Shown piece by piece: positions 16,071 through 25,341 of a stretch of DNA of 32,293 bases (positions within the stretch are counted from its first letter, which is position 1; each line of letters opens with the position of its first letter). Both the position numbers and the translations under genes were made by a program. The stretch is from Desulfovibrionaceae bacterium (lineage in GTDB: Bacteria > Desulfobacterota > Desulfovibrionia > Desulfovibrionales > Desulfovibrionaceae). The notes below the pieces were generated by a model. That model searched no databases. It was given only the letters and a program-made list of their open reading frames with translations, and was not told the DNA's origin. The DNA is taken from positions 1 to 32,293 of the forward strand of contig JAFTDU010000032.1 in NCBI GenBank assembly GCA_017454005.1. Reading direction: 5' to 3'.

Positions 16071-16372
16071 TGTCTGCTATAAAAATAAAATCAGATACGT
16101 GACACCAAACTTGTAGCTGTCTGTGGTGCTCATGTTGATGCATCTCTTGTTGAATGTTTTTTATGGCAACAATAGTTTTTGTGATTTAATATGACACAAA
16201 ACACTACGCGACTTAAAACAACAACTGTAAAAATGTTATATGCTTAGATTTGCACAATTTTTTTGCTGTGCAATACAATCGATGAAAGTTAGTCACAAAA
16301 TCAAAATATCAAGCAAAAAATATATATCGCATGTATAGAAGATCATGAAACGAGACAATAGGGCCAACATAT
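16071..16372. other. Intergenic stretch with one inverted repeat
   Basis: No gene is seen in these 302 bases. TTGCACA (16250-16256) and TGTGCAA (16267-16273) form a perfect 7-bp inverted repeat around a T-rich 10-base loop; it lacks a following T-tract, so it could be an operator rather than a terminator. The promoter of the next gene must lie here. Confidence 0.5.
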
Positions 16373-16711
16373 ATGGGTAAGGTGTTGCAAATTAGAGTCA
16401 TTTGTCAGACTTGGAATGTGGATTTAGTCGAAAAGATGTGGCCCAAAGTTGCAGGCTTGGCTTTTAGTGTACCCACAAAATTTGCCAAATGTGGCGTGCT
16501 AGAACTGATCCAGGGTCTTGCCGAAGGCTTGGCATATCTTGACTGGAGCGTTGAGCGCCAAGAACGCATGGGGCCAAAGATAAAACACTTGGAAGAGCTT
16601 AAGCGCAATTTAGAGCGAGCCTTAGGTGACTGGCAGGTGCAAGAAGCCAACAGACTAACCGAGCAAATCGAAATTGCATTAGACGAACTTGAGGATAATT
16701 TTATAGCGTAA
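16373..16711 (+). CDS. Conserved-looking hypothetical protein upstream of ssb
   Basis: I do not recognise a named family. The 112 residues have no signal or membrane segment. The N-terminal part (GKVLQIRVICQTWNVD) may be a beta strand followed by helix; residues about 45-110 are strongly helical and charged (KIKHLEELKRNLERAL, EANRLTEQIEIALDELE), suggesting a coiled coil. Codon use fits the core genes. It ends 66 bases before ssb on the same strand and may share its transcript. The ribosome site is weak (AGGG about eleven bases upstream). Confidence 0.75.
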   Translation: MGKVLQIRVICQTWNVDLVEKMWPKVAGLAFSVPTKFAKCGVLELIQGLAEGLAYLDWSVERQERMGPKIKHLEELKRNLERALGDWQVQEANRLTEQIEIALDELEDNFIA

Positions 16712-16777
16712 CCCAATGATTTTTTTAGGATATAAAACTGGTCCCACACAAGTAGGGTGTGGTGAGAAGGAGCGAGT

Positions 16778-17395
16778 ATGCTTAATAAAGTGCAACTCAT
16801 AGGTCGACTTGGACAAGATCCGCAATTAAAATACACCCAAACGGGAAGTCCCATTGCTAATTTTACAATTGCGACAGACGAGTCTTTTACCGACCGTGAA
16901 GGTGCCCGCCAAGAGCGTACTGAATGGCATCGGATTGTGGTGTTTCAAAAAACTGCTGAAAATTGTGGACGTTATTTACACAAAGGTAGCCTCGTGTATG
17001 TGGAGGGCAGTCTCCAGACACGCAAATGGCAAGATCAACAGGGCATGGATCACTTCATGACCGAGGTAAAAGCTCAACGTGTAGTCTTTTTGGATAAACG
17101 CCAAACTCCTGAAGAAGCAGCTGCTGCCCAGGCCAATAAAGCACGCTTTGCAACTCCTAGGCCTATGCCTGAAGGCGGCTATGGCAATGAACCTGCCCCA
17201 GAGCAAAGAGGGCCAGAAGCAGCCCCCTTTGGTCAGGATTATGGAAATGAGGGTTCACCCTTCCCCCAAGATGCTCCTGGGGAAGCTGTGGGACCTTCGG
17301 AAAATTACGCGCCCAATTCTGCTCCTGCTCCGCAAACACCAGAGGGCACGCCTGCTCAAGGCGGTGATTCCAGCATGGATAAGTTGCCCTTCTAG
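16778..17395 (+). CDS. ssb: Single-stranded DNA-binding protein
   Basis: It coats single-stranded DNA during replication, recombination and repair and recruits partners through its tail. The 205 residues start with the SSB OB-fold (about 1-108): MLNKVQLIGRLGQDPQLKYT, ANFTIATDES, TEWHRIVVFQKTAENCGRYL, GSLVYVEGSLQTRKWQDQQG. A linker rich in Pro, Ala, Gly, Glu and Gln follows (about 110-195), ending in the partner-binding tip SSMDKLPF, a variant of the usual DDDIPF. GGAG lies seven bases before the ATG. A terminator follows at 17463. Confidence 0.96.
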   Translation: MLNKVQLIGRLGQDPQLKYTQTGSPIANFTIATDESFTDREGARQERTEWHRIVVFQKTAENCGRYLHKGSLVYVEGSLQTRKWQDQQGMDHFMTEVKAQRVVFLDKRQTPEEAAAAQANKARFATPRPMPEGGYGNEPAPEQRGPEAAPFGQDYGNEGSPFPQDAPGEAVGPSENYAPNSAPAPQTPEGTPAQGGDSSMDKLPF

Positions 17396-17462
17396 CCTTG
17401 TGTCGGCTTGCATTTAGTTGAGTTTCTGCTATTTTTTTACAAAATTAATTCGGTTGAAGCCA

Positions 17463-17486
17463 CGCCCCTTTAAGGGGCGGTTTTAC
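17463..17486 (+). terminator. Intrinsic terminator after ssb
   Basis: CGCCCC (17463-17468), loop TTTAA and GGGGCG (17474-17479) form a GC-rich 6-bp stem followed by G and TTTTACTTT. It is 68 bases after the ssb stop and ends that transcript before the sat promoter region. Confidence 0.85.
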
Positions 17487-17526
17487 TTTAACCATGATTT
17501 TGGATATAAAGTTAAATAGTATATTT

Positions 17527-17790
17527 CTGCCAGGTGTATCCTGGCGGAACTAAAAAACGGGCTTTGTCAATATCCCGGTGATGCGGTCATAGGCACACTG
17601 TACCGTGTGTATACGTTCTGACGAACGTACAGCGAAGGAGCATGCTTCTGCATGACGTCAGAACTTCGTGGATGAATTGCAAGCCTCAACCCCTTGTGGG
17701 TCGGGGTGATTGACAAGCTTTATACGCTTAGATGTTCTTTCCGTGCACTAGTTTCGGAAGGTTTCGCTAATTCAAAAGATGGAGGATTTC
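17527..17790 (+). promoter_or_regulatory. Structured 5' leader of sat, candidate cis-regulatory RNA
   Basis: This GC-richer 260-nt stretch between the ssb terminator and sat has no gene but many helices. 17527-17534 pairs with 17540-17547 (8 bp, loop TGTAT). CACAC 17594-17598 pairs with GTGTG 17605-17609. TACGTTC 17612-17618 pairs with GAACGTA 17623-17629. GTTCTGACG 17615-17623 also pairs perfectly with CGTCAGAAC 17656-17664, which excludes the previous hairpin. CATGC 17641-17645 pairs with GCATG 17650-17654. CTTTCCG 17737-17743 pairs with CGGAAGG 17755-17761. The competing helices look switch-like. It does not match any riboswitch class I can recall. The promoter probably lies near 17490-17527. 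Confidence 0.5.
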
Positions 17791-17793
17791 TGA

Positions 17794-19062
17794 ATGTCTA
17801 AACTGGTACCCCCGCACGGCGGCAAGGGTCTTGTCTGCTGCTTGCTCGAAGGCAAGGCCCTTGAGGATGAAAAGAAAAAAGCTGCTGGCTTAAAACAGAT
17901 TGAAATTTCATCCCGCGCCAAGGGCGACCTGATTATGATGGGCATTGGCGGCTTCTCTCCACTGAATGGCTTCATGAATGAAGCCAACTGGAAGAGTGTT
18001 TGCGAAAGAATGTTGCTGACCGATGGTACTTTCTGGCCCGTGCCCGTGACCTTAGATGTTTCTGCTGAAGATGCCAAAGACATCAAAGGTAAGGAAGTCG
18101 CTTTAGTCCGTAACGGGGAGTTAATGGCGACCATGAAGGTCGAAGATGTCTATGAGATGACCGTAGACAAGAAAAAATGGGAATGCGAGCAAGTTTTCAA
18201 AGGACAAGGCCCCGACTCTGAGAAGTTCTGGGAAGTGGCTGAAAAAGATCATCCTGGTGTTAAGATGGTCATGGCCCAGAAAGAATACAACATTGGTGGC
18301 CCTGTCAAAGTCCTCTCTCAAGGTGACTTCCCTGAAAAATTCCCAGGTGTGTATAAGACCCCCAAAGAATTGCGCGAAGAAATGGATAAACGCGGCTGGA
18401 AGAAGGTCGCAGCCTTACAATTGCGCAATCCTATGCACCGCTCTCATGAATATTTGGCCAAATTGGCTGTCGAAACCTGCGATGGCGTGGTAATCCACTC
18501 CTTAGTGGGTGCCTTGAAACCCGGTGACATTCCTGCTGAAGTACGGGTGAAATGCATCGACACCTTGGTCGAAAAATATTTCGTGAAAGACTATGTCATT
18601 CAAGCTGGCTATCCTTTGGATATGCGTTATGCAGGTCCTCGCGAAGCCTTGTTGCATGCCACCTTCCGTCAGAACTACGGCATTAACAATCAATTGGTTG
18701 GCCGTGACCATGCTGGCGTGGGTGATTTCTATGGCATGTTTGAAGCCCAAGATATCTTCGACAAGATTCCTCAACCCGCTGAGCCCGGTAAACGTTTGTT
18801 GTGCGAAGCCATGAAGATTGACTGGACCTTCTACTGCAAGAAATGTGATGGCATGGCCAGTATGCGTACCTGCCCGCATTCAAAAGAAGATCGCGTGATC
18901 CTCTCTGGCACCAAATTGCGCAAAATGCTTTCTGAAAAGGCCGAAGTGCCGGATCATTTTGGCCGCGATGAAGTCTTAAAGATTTTACGTGCCTACTATG
19001 AAGGATTGACCGAAAAAGTTGAGATCAAGATGCAACGTGCTGCTTCTGGATCTACCATGTAA
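17794..19062 (+). CDS. sat: Sulfate adenylyltransferase (ATP sulfurylase)
   Basis: It makes adenosine phosphosulfate from sulfate and ATP, the first step of dissimilatory sulfate reduction, in the cytoplasm. The 422 residues fit the homo-oligomeric Sat family: [20 protein letters not shown], the nucleotide motif [11 protein letters not shown] (residues 209-219) and GRDHAG (303-308). Near the C-terminus [15 protein letters not shown] gives C348, C351, C360 and H362, the metal site seen in archaeal and Desulfovibrio enzymes. GGAGG lies eight bases before the ATG. Codons are those of a highly expressed gene. It is monocistronic, between a structured leader and a strong terminator. Confidence 0.98.
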   Translation: MSKLVPPHGGKGLVCCLLEGKALEDEKKKAAGLKQIEISSRAKGDLIMMGIGGFSPLNGFMNEANWKSVCERMLLTDGTFWPVPVTLDVSAEDAKDIKGKEVALVRNGELMATMKVEDVYEMTVDKKKWECEQVFKGQGPDSEKFWEVAEKDHPGVKMVMAQKEYNIGGPVKVLSQGDFPEKFPGVYKTPKELREEMDKRGWKKVAALQLRNPMHRSHEYLAKLAVETCDGVVIHSLVGALKPGDIPAEVRVKCIDTLVEKYFVKDYVIQAGYPLDMRYAGPREALLHATFRQNYGINNQLVGRDHAGVGDFYGMFEAQDIFDKIPQPAEPGKRLLCEAMKIDWTFYCKKCDGMASMRTCPHSKEDRVILSGTKLRKMLSEKAEVPDHFGRDEVLKILRAYYEGLTEKVEIKMQRAASGSTM

Positions 19063-19085
19063 TATAGGGCTCTAAGCCCAAACTT

Positions 19086-19118
19086 AAGGGTACCCTGTAT
19101 TAGGGTACCCTTTTTTTT
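19086..19118 (+). terminator. Strong intrinsic terminator after sat
   Basis: AAGGGTACCC (19086-19095) pairs perfectly with GGGTACCCTT (19103-19112) around TGTATTA, and the second arm runs into T8. It lies 24 bases after the sat stop. Confidence 0.92.
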
Positions 19119-19321
19119 GAATCTTTTTTTTGAGATTTAAGTTGCGCAAATAGGCGTGCAGCACAAACGTGAGCCAATTTTTTGCTAGATATGTCTAAAG
19201 AGCATATCTTAAAAGTAACAATAAGTATAAGTTGTCTATGCTAGAGGTTAGTATATTTGGATAATTATTTTGAAAATATCTAGATAATGTATTTGATGAC
19301 ACAAATAGCGATTAAAAAAAT

Positions 19322-19434
19322 TAAAGTTTTAAGAGATAGGAAATAGTTGAGCAAATTTTAAGTATTAATTTATTTAGATTATCTTGATTATTACATTATA
19401 ATAATCATTTTTAAATAGTTGGAAGATCTTGGCT
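19322..19434. repeat. Intergenic direct repeat, copy 1
   Basis: This AT-rich unit begins TAAAGTTTTAAGAGATAGGA and ends AAGATCTTGGCT. It matches copy 2, 162 bases downstream, over nearly its whole length with scattered differences, including the shared central segment TTTAGATTATC-TGATTATTACATT. It lies in the gene-free 19119-19732 region and has no coding potential. Confidence 0.75.
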
Positions 19435-19483
19435 CTTGTAATCTTATGATCAATAATTTTTAAGCAACATAATAGAAGTAAGA

Positions 19484-19605
19484 TAAAGTTTTAAGAGATA
19501 GGAAGCAGTTGCGATAATTTTAAGGATTGCTTTACTTAGATTATCCTGATTATTACATTGCAATCATCTGTTTTCATAGTTTTAAGGCCTAATAAGATCT
19601 TGGCT
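19484..19605. repeat. Intergenic direct repeat, copy 2
   Basis: This copy has the same beginning and end as copy 1, is about nine bases longer near its end (extra bases around GTTTTAAGGCCTAAT) and is less AT-rich. It sits about 130 bases before tamA. The rest of 19119-19732 shows no gene; the tamA promoter should be in 19606-19732. Confidence 0.75.
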
Positions 19606-19732
19606 TAAGCTGACAATGCTTAACGTAATCTTTGTTTAGCATTTGTTTTGTGCTATTTATGCTTGGTAAGTAGCAAGATCTAGGCACTTTTTTTAATCTC
19701 TTCTTACATGTTTTTTTGAGGGTATTTGGTGT

Positions 19733-21724
19733 ATGGGGCAGGTGTGTATTGATCAGAAGTCCAGGCAACTTTCTATGCTAAGCGTTCTGCTATTTTTGTG
19801 CATGTACCTTGCATCCTGTGGCTTCTTAAGTAAAGAGAGTGAGTTACGTTCGGCTGAAGCGCCCAAGGAGGCCGCGGCCCCTGAACTTAAAGGTCCACCC
19901 ATTGCCTATACAACCAAGATTCTGGTGCAAGGGGAGAAAAAAGAAGCTCAAGAGCTCAAAAGCTTAATGGAGCAAGCCAGCATGTTGGTTGTGCATAAAG
20001 ATAAGGCTCCAGATAGTATCCTTGGGCTTGAGTTACGTGCGAGAACTGACAAAGAGACGGCTGTCAAATTATTGCAGGCGCAGTGTTATTATGAGGGCAC
20101 ATGTGACTACAGTCTTGATGAGACAAGTAAGCCTGTGGAGGTTGTCTTAACCTTAAAACCTGGGGTGCGCTATAAGTTAGGGGTTGCTAAATTGCGCTAT
20201 GAGCCACAACCTAAAGTACCACCAAGTTTTAAGAATCGCTATCGCACCTATGGGCTCTTGGGGTTAGAGCGGGAAGAGTTGCCTGCACCTAAGTTTCCCA
20301 AAGAGCTACCCAATGTGCAGCCTGGCAAACCCATCACAGCTGATGCCATGTTGACAGCGGTTGAAGCGTTTCCGGAAACGTTGCATACGCGTGGGTTTCC
20401 TTTAGCCAAAGTTGAAGATGCCATCTATACCTTAGATCCTGAGGCTAAAACCTTAAATGCTGAAATTATCATTAATCCAGGTCCTGCAGCCTTTTTTGGT
20501 GATCTGAAAGTCACTGGCAATAAAGCTGTGAAGACAAGTTACTTTTTTGCCTCTGTGCCTTGGACCATTGGCAAGGAGCCCTTTGATCTGGATCAATTGG
20601 AAGATTATGCCAATGAATTGCGGCAATCAGGGCTCTTTCGTTCTGTGGAGGCAAAGCCCCAAGCTCTGTCCAAAGAGGTTACTAGTGAAACAGGCAGTAG
20701 TAATGTTGTCACCTTGCCTGTGGAGATCAAAGTGCAGGAAGCGCCTTTTAGAACGGTTGGGGCCAATGTACACTATGATACAGCTTCAGGCTTTGGGGTT
20801 GAGGGCAGTTGGGAGCATCGCAATCTCTTCGGTGGCGGCGAAAAGTTAACTATCACAGCACCTGTGGGTACCCAAGAGCAAGCCTTAAAAATGGCCTTTG
20901 AAAAGCCCAATTTTGGCACAAGGGAGCAGAAATTAACAGGTGAGGCCAAGTTCTCACACGAAAATACCGATGCCTATGAGCGTACAGGTGTCTATCTTGG
21001 CACAGGCCTTGAGCGGCGTTTGAGTAAACATTGGTGGGGCGGAGCAGGGCTTTTTTATGAGGGTGGTTCCTTAAAAGATAATCAGAATTCTCAGCAGAAC
21101 TATTCTGCTTATGGGCCAACATTTAGTCTGCGCCATGATAGTCGCAATAACCCCTTAAATCCCACCCAAGGCGCTGTCTTTAAGTGGACAGTGAAACCCT
21201 TTGCTGGATCCTATACGAAAGATTTTACGGCACTTGCCCAAACTATGGGCGCCAGTTTCTTTTATGCGCCTTTCCGTGACAACGATGGTGCGAAAACCGA
21301 TGATTTAGTCTTAGCTGCTAGGGTGGAAGGTGGGTCAATTTTAGGACCCAAACGCAGTGTCTTACCCACAAGTATGCGCTATTTTACAGGTGGTGCAGGA
21401 TCAATTAGAGGTTATGTCTATCAGGCAGTTGGACCTAGAGATAATGAAGAGGAACCAAATGGTGGTAGATCCTATCAGCTTGTCAATCTTGAGGCACGCA
21501 TTAAAGTAACCAAAGATGTGGGTATTGTGCCATTTGTTGATGGCGGCATGGTTTACACCGATCAAGTGCCGCAAATTATTGGCGATATGCGTTGGGGTGG
21601 TGGTTTAGGGTTACGCTATTATACTCCCATTGGCCCAGTGCGTTTGGATGTGGCAACACCCTTTAATCCCATTGAAGGGGATTCACCTGTGCAGATCTAT
21701 GTCAGTATAGGACAGGCATTTTAA
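19733..21724 (+). CDS. tamA: TamA-like outer-membrane assembly protein (Omp85 family)
   Basis: TamA works with TamB in moving proteins or lipids to the outer membrane. The 663 residues comprise an N-terminal signal with hydrophobic core SVLLFLCMYLASCG, POTRA-like repeats (about 60-330, e.g. FFGDLKVTGNKAVKTSYFF, ELRQSGLFRSVEAKP) and a C-terminal Omp85 barrel (about 350-663) with GEKLTITAPV, SLRHDSRNNPLNPTQGAVF, YFTGGAGSIRGYVYQAVGPR and a terminal Phe. LASC (residues 26-29) reads as a lipobox, unusual for a barrel protein. The true start may be a later Met, e.g. residue 15. Its TAA overlaps the tamB ATG, so the two are coupled. Confidence 0.9.
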   Translation: MGQVCIDQKSRQLSMLSVLLFLCMYLASCGFLSKESELRSAEAPKEAAAPELKGPPIAYTTKILVQGEKKEAQELKSLMEQASMLVVHKDKAPDSILGLELRARTDKETAVKLLQAQCYYEGTCDYSLDETSKPVEVVLTLKPGVRYKLGVAKLRYEPQPKVPPSFKNRYRTYGLLGLEREELPAPKFPKELPNVQPGKPITADAMLTAVEAFPETLHTRGFPLAKVEDAIYTLDPEAKTLNAEIIINPGPAAFFGDLKVTGNKAVKTSYFFASVPWTIGKEPFDLDQLEDYANELRQSGLFRSVEAKPQALSKEVTSETGSSNVVTLPVEIKVQEAPFRTVGANVHYDTASGFGVEGSWEHRNLFGGGEKLTITAPVGTQEQALKMAFEKPNFGTREQKLTGEAKFSHENTDAYERTGVYLGTGLERRLSKHWWGGAGLFYEGGSLKDNQNSQQNYSAYGPTFSLRHDSRNNPLNPTQGAVFKWTVKPFAGSYTKDFTALAQTMGASFFYAPFRDNDGAKTDDLVLAARVEGGSILGPKRSVLPTSMRYFTGGAGSIRGYVYQAVGPRDNEEEPNGGRSYQLVNLEARIKVTKDVGIVPFVDGGMVYTDQVPQIIGDMRWGGGLGLRYYTPIGPVRLDVATPFNPIEGDSPVQIYVSIGQAF

Positions 21725-24700
21725 TGGCACATAAAGAAGAGAAGAACATAAAAGAGCAGGCTCAAGAAGTAAAAACACAAGGGACGCCCAGGAAACGGAG
21801 ACGTTGGCTTAGGGCTTTGTGTTTTGTCTTGTTAGGTCTTGTCCTGGTAGTTGTTGGAATTTTAAGTGCTGGTCTCTACTATGTACGCACAGATTCTGGG
21901 CGCAAGTGGCTGACCGCACAAATTAATGAAGCTTTAACTCTTCCCCTAAAAGCCCAAGGTTTAGAGGCCAAAATTACAGATTTGGCAGGTGATCTGCCTT
22001 TGGAAGTGCGCACAGGCATCACAGTTTCTGATAAAGCTGGACAATTTTTTAGGGCAGATGCTGTAAGCTTTAATTTAGGCTTCAATTTTAAGCCGCTTGG
22101 TATCGAGTTACGTGAGCTTGTAATTAAAGACTCGCATTTAGAGCGCATCCCAGATTTGCCAAAAAGTGCAGAAGTAGCAGAGCCTACGCCTCCGTTAACG
22201 CCAGAAGCTCTGCACACTCTTTGGGCTGAGATTAATAAGAGTCTAGAAGGGTTGCCTACTTGGTTACCTGAAGTGCATGTGGGGGATGTGGGCTTAAAAA
22301 ATGTGCATTTAGGTCAAAGCATTGTTGGCTTCCCCTTAAAGGTTGATCTAAGTCTTGGTCTAGACTTTTTGATGGATGAAGCCTTAAAGCTCCCCCAAGT
22401 TGTCTTGAAGCTTCAAGAATGTCGCCTAAGTAGTTCTGCACTTAATTTAACTGCAGATCTTAAGTGGGTGAGTGGCAAAAAAATTCAAGATCTGTTGCAG
22501 GGCGAGCTTTTGGCAAAGCTTAAGTGTGAGGTTGTGCCAAAGGCGCTCGGGCTAAATCTAGGTAATGTTAATCTACCTCAGCCTGTCAAAGTAGATTTGG
22601 AACTAAAGGGACCTTTGCTTACGCCAAAGCTTGCAGCTTATATTAAAGTCGAGAAGGCCCAGGTGGATGCCAATCACTTGCAAGATGTAGAGCTTGGTCT
22701 AACAGCACCTAAGCTTAATCTCTTTGGCTTTCTGCATTTAGGAGATCCTGCCCCCTTAAATCTGCATGTGGGCATGGCTGGAAAAATTAATAGTGAACCT
22801 TTCAAGCTCTCTATGCCGAGCTTTTGTGAGCTTACAAAAACAAGTTTTGCCAAGCTTACAGCTGGGGTTAATAAGTTAAGTCTTGAGGGCTTTGGTGTGA
22901 ATTTAGCTGCAAGTCTTAAGACTCAGCTTGGCATGTATGCAACACCTGTCTTTGAGGGAGAACTTACCACAAATCTTCCAGATGCGAGAAGGCTTGCCAA
23001 ACTTATTCCAGGTTTAAGCCCAAGTGGGAGTCTTAAGGCAGAAGCAAAGTTTAGCTATAGTCCCATAAAAACACGTGCACCCAAGCAAGATGCCTGGGTT
23101 GGTATCGATGTGCCTAGATTTAGGTTAGAAGGAGATAAAAACTCGCTTGTAGCCCTAGATAACTTAAATCTTAAGCTAAATCTTATTGATCTTTTAGAAG
23201 CCCCAAGCTTTATGCTAGATCTTGCATCTAAGTCTCTGCAGGCAGGTCCCTTGCAGATTGCAAGTCAAATTAAGGCTCAAGGTAGCCTCACTGGAGCTAT
23301 TAATCTTGACCTCATGACCCAGGGCAATCTTACAACTAAAGTTAGTGCCACTTATGCGCCAGGTAAGGTGCAGGTAAAAAACTTAGAGGTGCTTGCAAGT
23401 CCAAGCCTTCTGCAACTTGCCCAAAATGGAGCAAGTGTCAATAAAAATGCTGCCCGCAAAACACAAAGTGGCCGGAAAGCTCAAAGTAAAAGCAAGGCTG
23501 CAGGCATTGGTTTAAGGCTTGATGCGCCCATTGAAATCGCCTTTGGGGCGAATGGCTTAAAGGTTAGTCAAACGAGGCTCACCCTTCTGCCCACAGGCAG
23601 TCTTACAGCTAGATCTAGCTTAAATGCTGGCCACATGGATATGGGGTTCTCCTTGGCGAACTTTGATCTAGAGGCCTGGCATAATTTTTTGCCAAATCTA
23701 CCTACAGCAAAGCTTAATGCCGAGTTAGCTGTGCGGGGAAATCCCAAAGCACCAAGTGGGAGCTTAAAGTTTGGTGTCACAGACTTTAGGGCGCAAGATT
23801 TACCCCTTGAGCCCATTGATGTGCAGCTTACAGGTGACTTGCGTCCCAATGCGCTAAATCTCAAATTAAATGTGCCGCCAAAGACCTTGCGGAATTTAGG
23901 GCTTGAAGAGCTGAATCTTGCTGCAAGTCTTCCTGTAGTCTTTGCAGAAAATGGCGTGCCGAATCTGCCTAATGATCGCCAAATGCGAGCTGAGGTGCGG
24001 GCTTTAGGGAAACTTGCCAAAATTACTAAACTTGTACCCCTGCCAGAATTTCGCCTAACTGGCGATATGCAAACCCGTGTCAATGTGGCAGGTACGCTTC
24101 AAGCCCTACGCTTTCAGGGAGATGTGCAGTTAAAAAATGGCCGCTTTGAAGATCCCTTAAATGGCATTTTACTTAGGGATATGGGCCTCAATGTTGGGGT
24201 AGATGGATCATTAAGAGATGGCAAATTATTGGGTGGCGCAACCATTAAAGGTGGCCTTGGCGATGGGATGGGTGGCAAAGTAAGCATTGATGGCAAAGCA
24301 GCCCTTGATGCCTCAAGTCTTGATGTGACCACAAAGATCGAGCGCTTGCGCCCCTTAAGACGCCAAGATGTGAGAATTCAACTCTCAGGCGAAACTAGGG
24401 TCACAGGTTCAGCGACCGACCCACGTGTTGCTGGAACCATTATAGTTGATAATGGAGCTGTGCAATTGGAAAATATCGCTACAGGTCCAAGTGGAGTCAC
24501 AACGCTCCCCATCCAAAAGCCTAGAGATGCCCATGCGGAGCTTGAAAAAACTGCTACAAAGCCTGCTGGTGCACCCTTTGGGCAGATTAATCTCGCCATT
24601 AAATCGCCAGGTAGATTTCTCTTAGACGGCTATGGTCTTGCAAGTAGCTGGAGCACCGATTTACAGATTAAAGGTCCTTTAAATGCGCCTGTCATTGCTG

Positions 24701-25305
24701 GCGAAGTTAATTGCGTCAAAGGCAATCTTGATTTCATGGATAAAAATTTCAATATGGAAAAAGGCATTGTGACGCTCGCTGGCGGTAATGTAGCAAATCC
24801 CATTGTGGATATGCTACTCACCAATACCACCAATGATTTTACCTCCCACATTCGCATTTCAGGCCCTGTAAAGAAATTAAAATTGACCTTAAGTAGTGAA
24901 CCACCCATGCCCCAAGATGATGTCTTGGCGCAAATTCTCTTTGGTCGCAAAGCCAATGAGCTTGGGCGCTATGAAGCCCTCCAACTTGCTGCAGCAACGG
25001 CTAGGATTGCCAGTGGTTTTGGCAGTGGCTTAAACAGTCCACGCAAAGCCTTAGGCATGGATGTCATGCGCTTAAAATCAGGTGATCGTACCAAGAAAAC
25101 CTCTGAAGATGCCGGGGTTAGCGGCATGGCGCTTGAAACAGGCAAATACTTAACCGATAGCTTGTATGTGGGGGTAGAACAAGGTGCCAAAGAGGGTAGT
25201 ACAGCAGGAATCGTGCAACTAGAAATTACGCCAAGGCTTAAGCTTGAGTTACGCTCCCAACAGAATAATACGTCAGGTAGTTTAAATTGGAAGTATAATT
25301 ACTAG
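21724..25305 (+). CDS. tamB: TamB-like inner-membrane / periplasmic bridge protein
   Basis: TamB is anchored in the inner membrane and forms a long beta-taco that reaches TamA. The 1193 residues start with a basic cytoplasmic tail (RKRRRWLRA), one membrane segment (about 30-52), then a long Leu/Asn/Lys-rich repeat region and the C-terminal TamB (DUF490) domain, seen as VTLAGGNVANPIVDMLL, SSEPPMPQDDVLAQILFGR and LTDSLYVGVEQGAKEG. A basic low-complexity stretch (KNAARKTQSGRKAQSKSKAA, about residues 575-595) interrupts the beta region. It overlaps tamA by one base (TAATG) and is followed by a terminator. Confidence 0.92.
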   Translation: MAHKEEKNIKEQAQEVKTQGTPRKRRRWLRALCFVLLGLVLVVVGILSAGLYYVRTDSGRKWLTAQINEALTLPLKAQGLEAKITDLAGDLPLEVRTGITVSDKAGQFFRADAVSFNLGFNFKPLGIELRELVIKDSHLERIPDLPKSAEVAEPTPPLTPEALHTLWAEINKSLEGLPTWLPEVHVGDVGLKNVHLGQSIVGFPLKVDLSLGLDFLMDEALKLPQVVLKLQECRLSSSALNLTADLKWVSGKKIQDLLQGELLAKLKCEVVPKALGLNLGNVNLPQPVKVDLELKGPLLTPKLAAYIKVEKAQVDANHLQDVELGLTAPKLNLFGFLHLGDPAPLNLHVGMAGKINSEPFKLSMPSFCELTKTSFAKLTAGVNKLSLEGFGVNLAASLKTQLGMYATPVFEGELTTNLPDARRLAKLIPGLSPSGSLKAEAKFSYSPIKTRAPKQDAWVGIDVPRFRLEGDKNSLVALDNLNLKLNLIDLLEAPSFMLDLASKSLQAGPLQIASQIKAQGSLTGAINLDLMTQGNLTTKVSATYAPGKVQVKNLEVLASPSLLQLAQNGASVNKNAARKTQSGRKAQSKSKAAGIGLRLDAPIEIAFGANGLKVSQTRLTLLPTGSLTARSSLNAGHMDMGFSLANFDLEAWHNFLPNLPTAKLNAELAVRGNPKAPSGSLKFGVTDFRAQDLPLEPIDVQLTGDLRPNALNLKLNVPPKTLRNLGLEELNLAASLPVVFAENGVPNLPNDRQMRAEVRALGKLAKITKLVPLPEFRLTGDMQTRVNVAGTLQALRFQGDVQLKNGRFEDPLNGILLRDMGLNVGVDGSLRDGKLLGGATIKGGLGDGMGGKVSIDGKAALDASSLDVTTKIERLRPLRRQDVRIQLSGETRVTGSATDPRVAGTIIVDNGAVQLENIATGPSGVTTLPIQKPRDAHAELEKTATKPAGAPFGQINLAIKSPGRFLLDGYGLASSWSTDLQIKGPLNAPVIAGEVNCVKGNLDFMDKNFNMEKGIVTLAGGNVANPIVDMLLTNTTNDFTSHIRISGPVKKLKLTLSSEPPMPQDDVLAQILFGRKANELGRYEALQLAAATARIASGFGSGLNSPRKALGMDVMRLKSGDRTKKTSEDAGVSGMALETGKYLTDSLYVGVEQGAKEGSTAGIVQLEITPRLKLELRSQQNNTSGSLNWKYNY

Positions 25306-25310
25306 TGTGG

Positions 25311-25341
25311 AATAGGTACAAGCTTTGTGCTTGTACCTATT
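25311..25341 (+). terminator. Hairpin after tamB
   Basis: AATAGGTACAAGC (25311-25323) pairs perfectly over 13 bp with GCTTGTACCTATT (25329-25341), loop TTTGT. The following DNA (CTGCTATC) has few Ts, so termination may be partial, but it sits only five bases after the tamB stop. Confidence 0.7.

Noticed and set aside
16250-16273. TTGCACA/TGTGCAA hairpin considered as terminator of the carboxylase operon
   Set aside because: It has no T-tract after the stem and is about 180 bases from the operon end; noted only as a possible operator.
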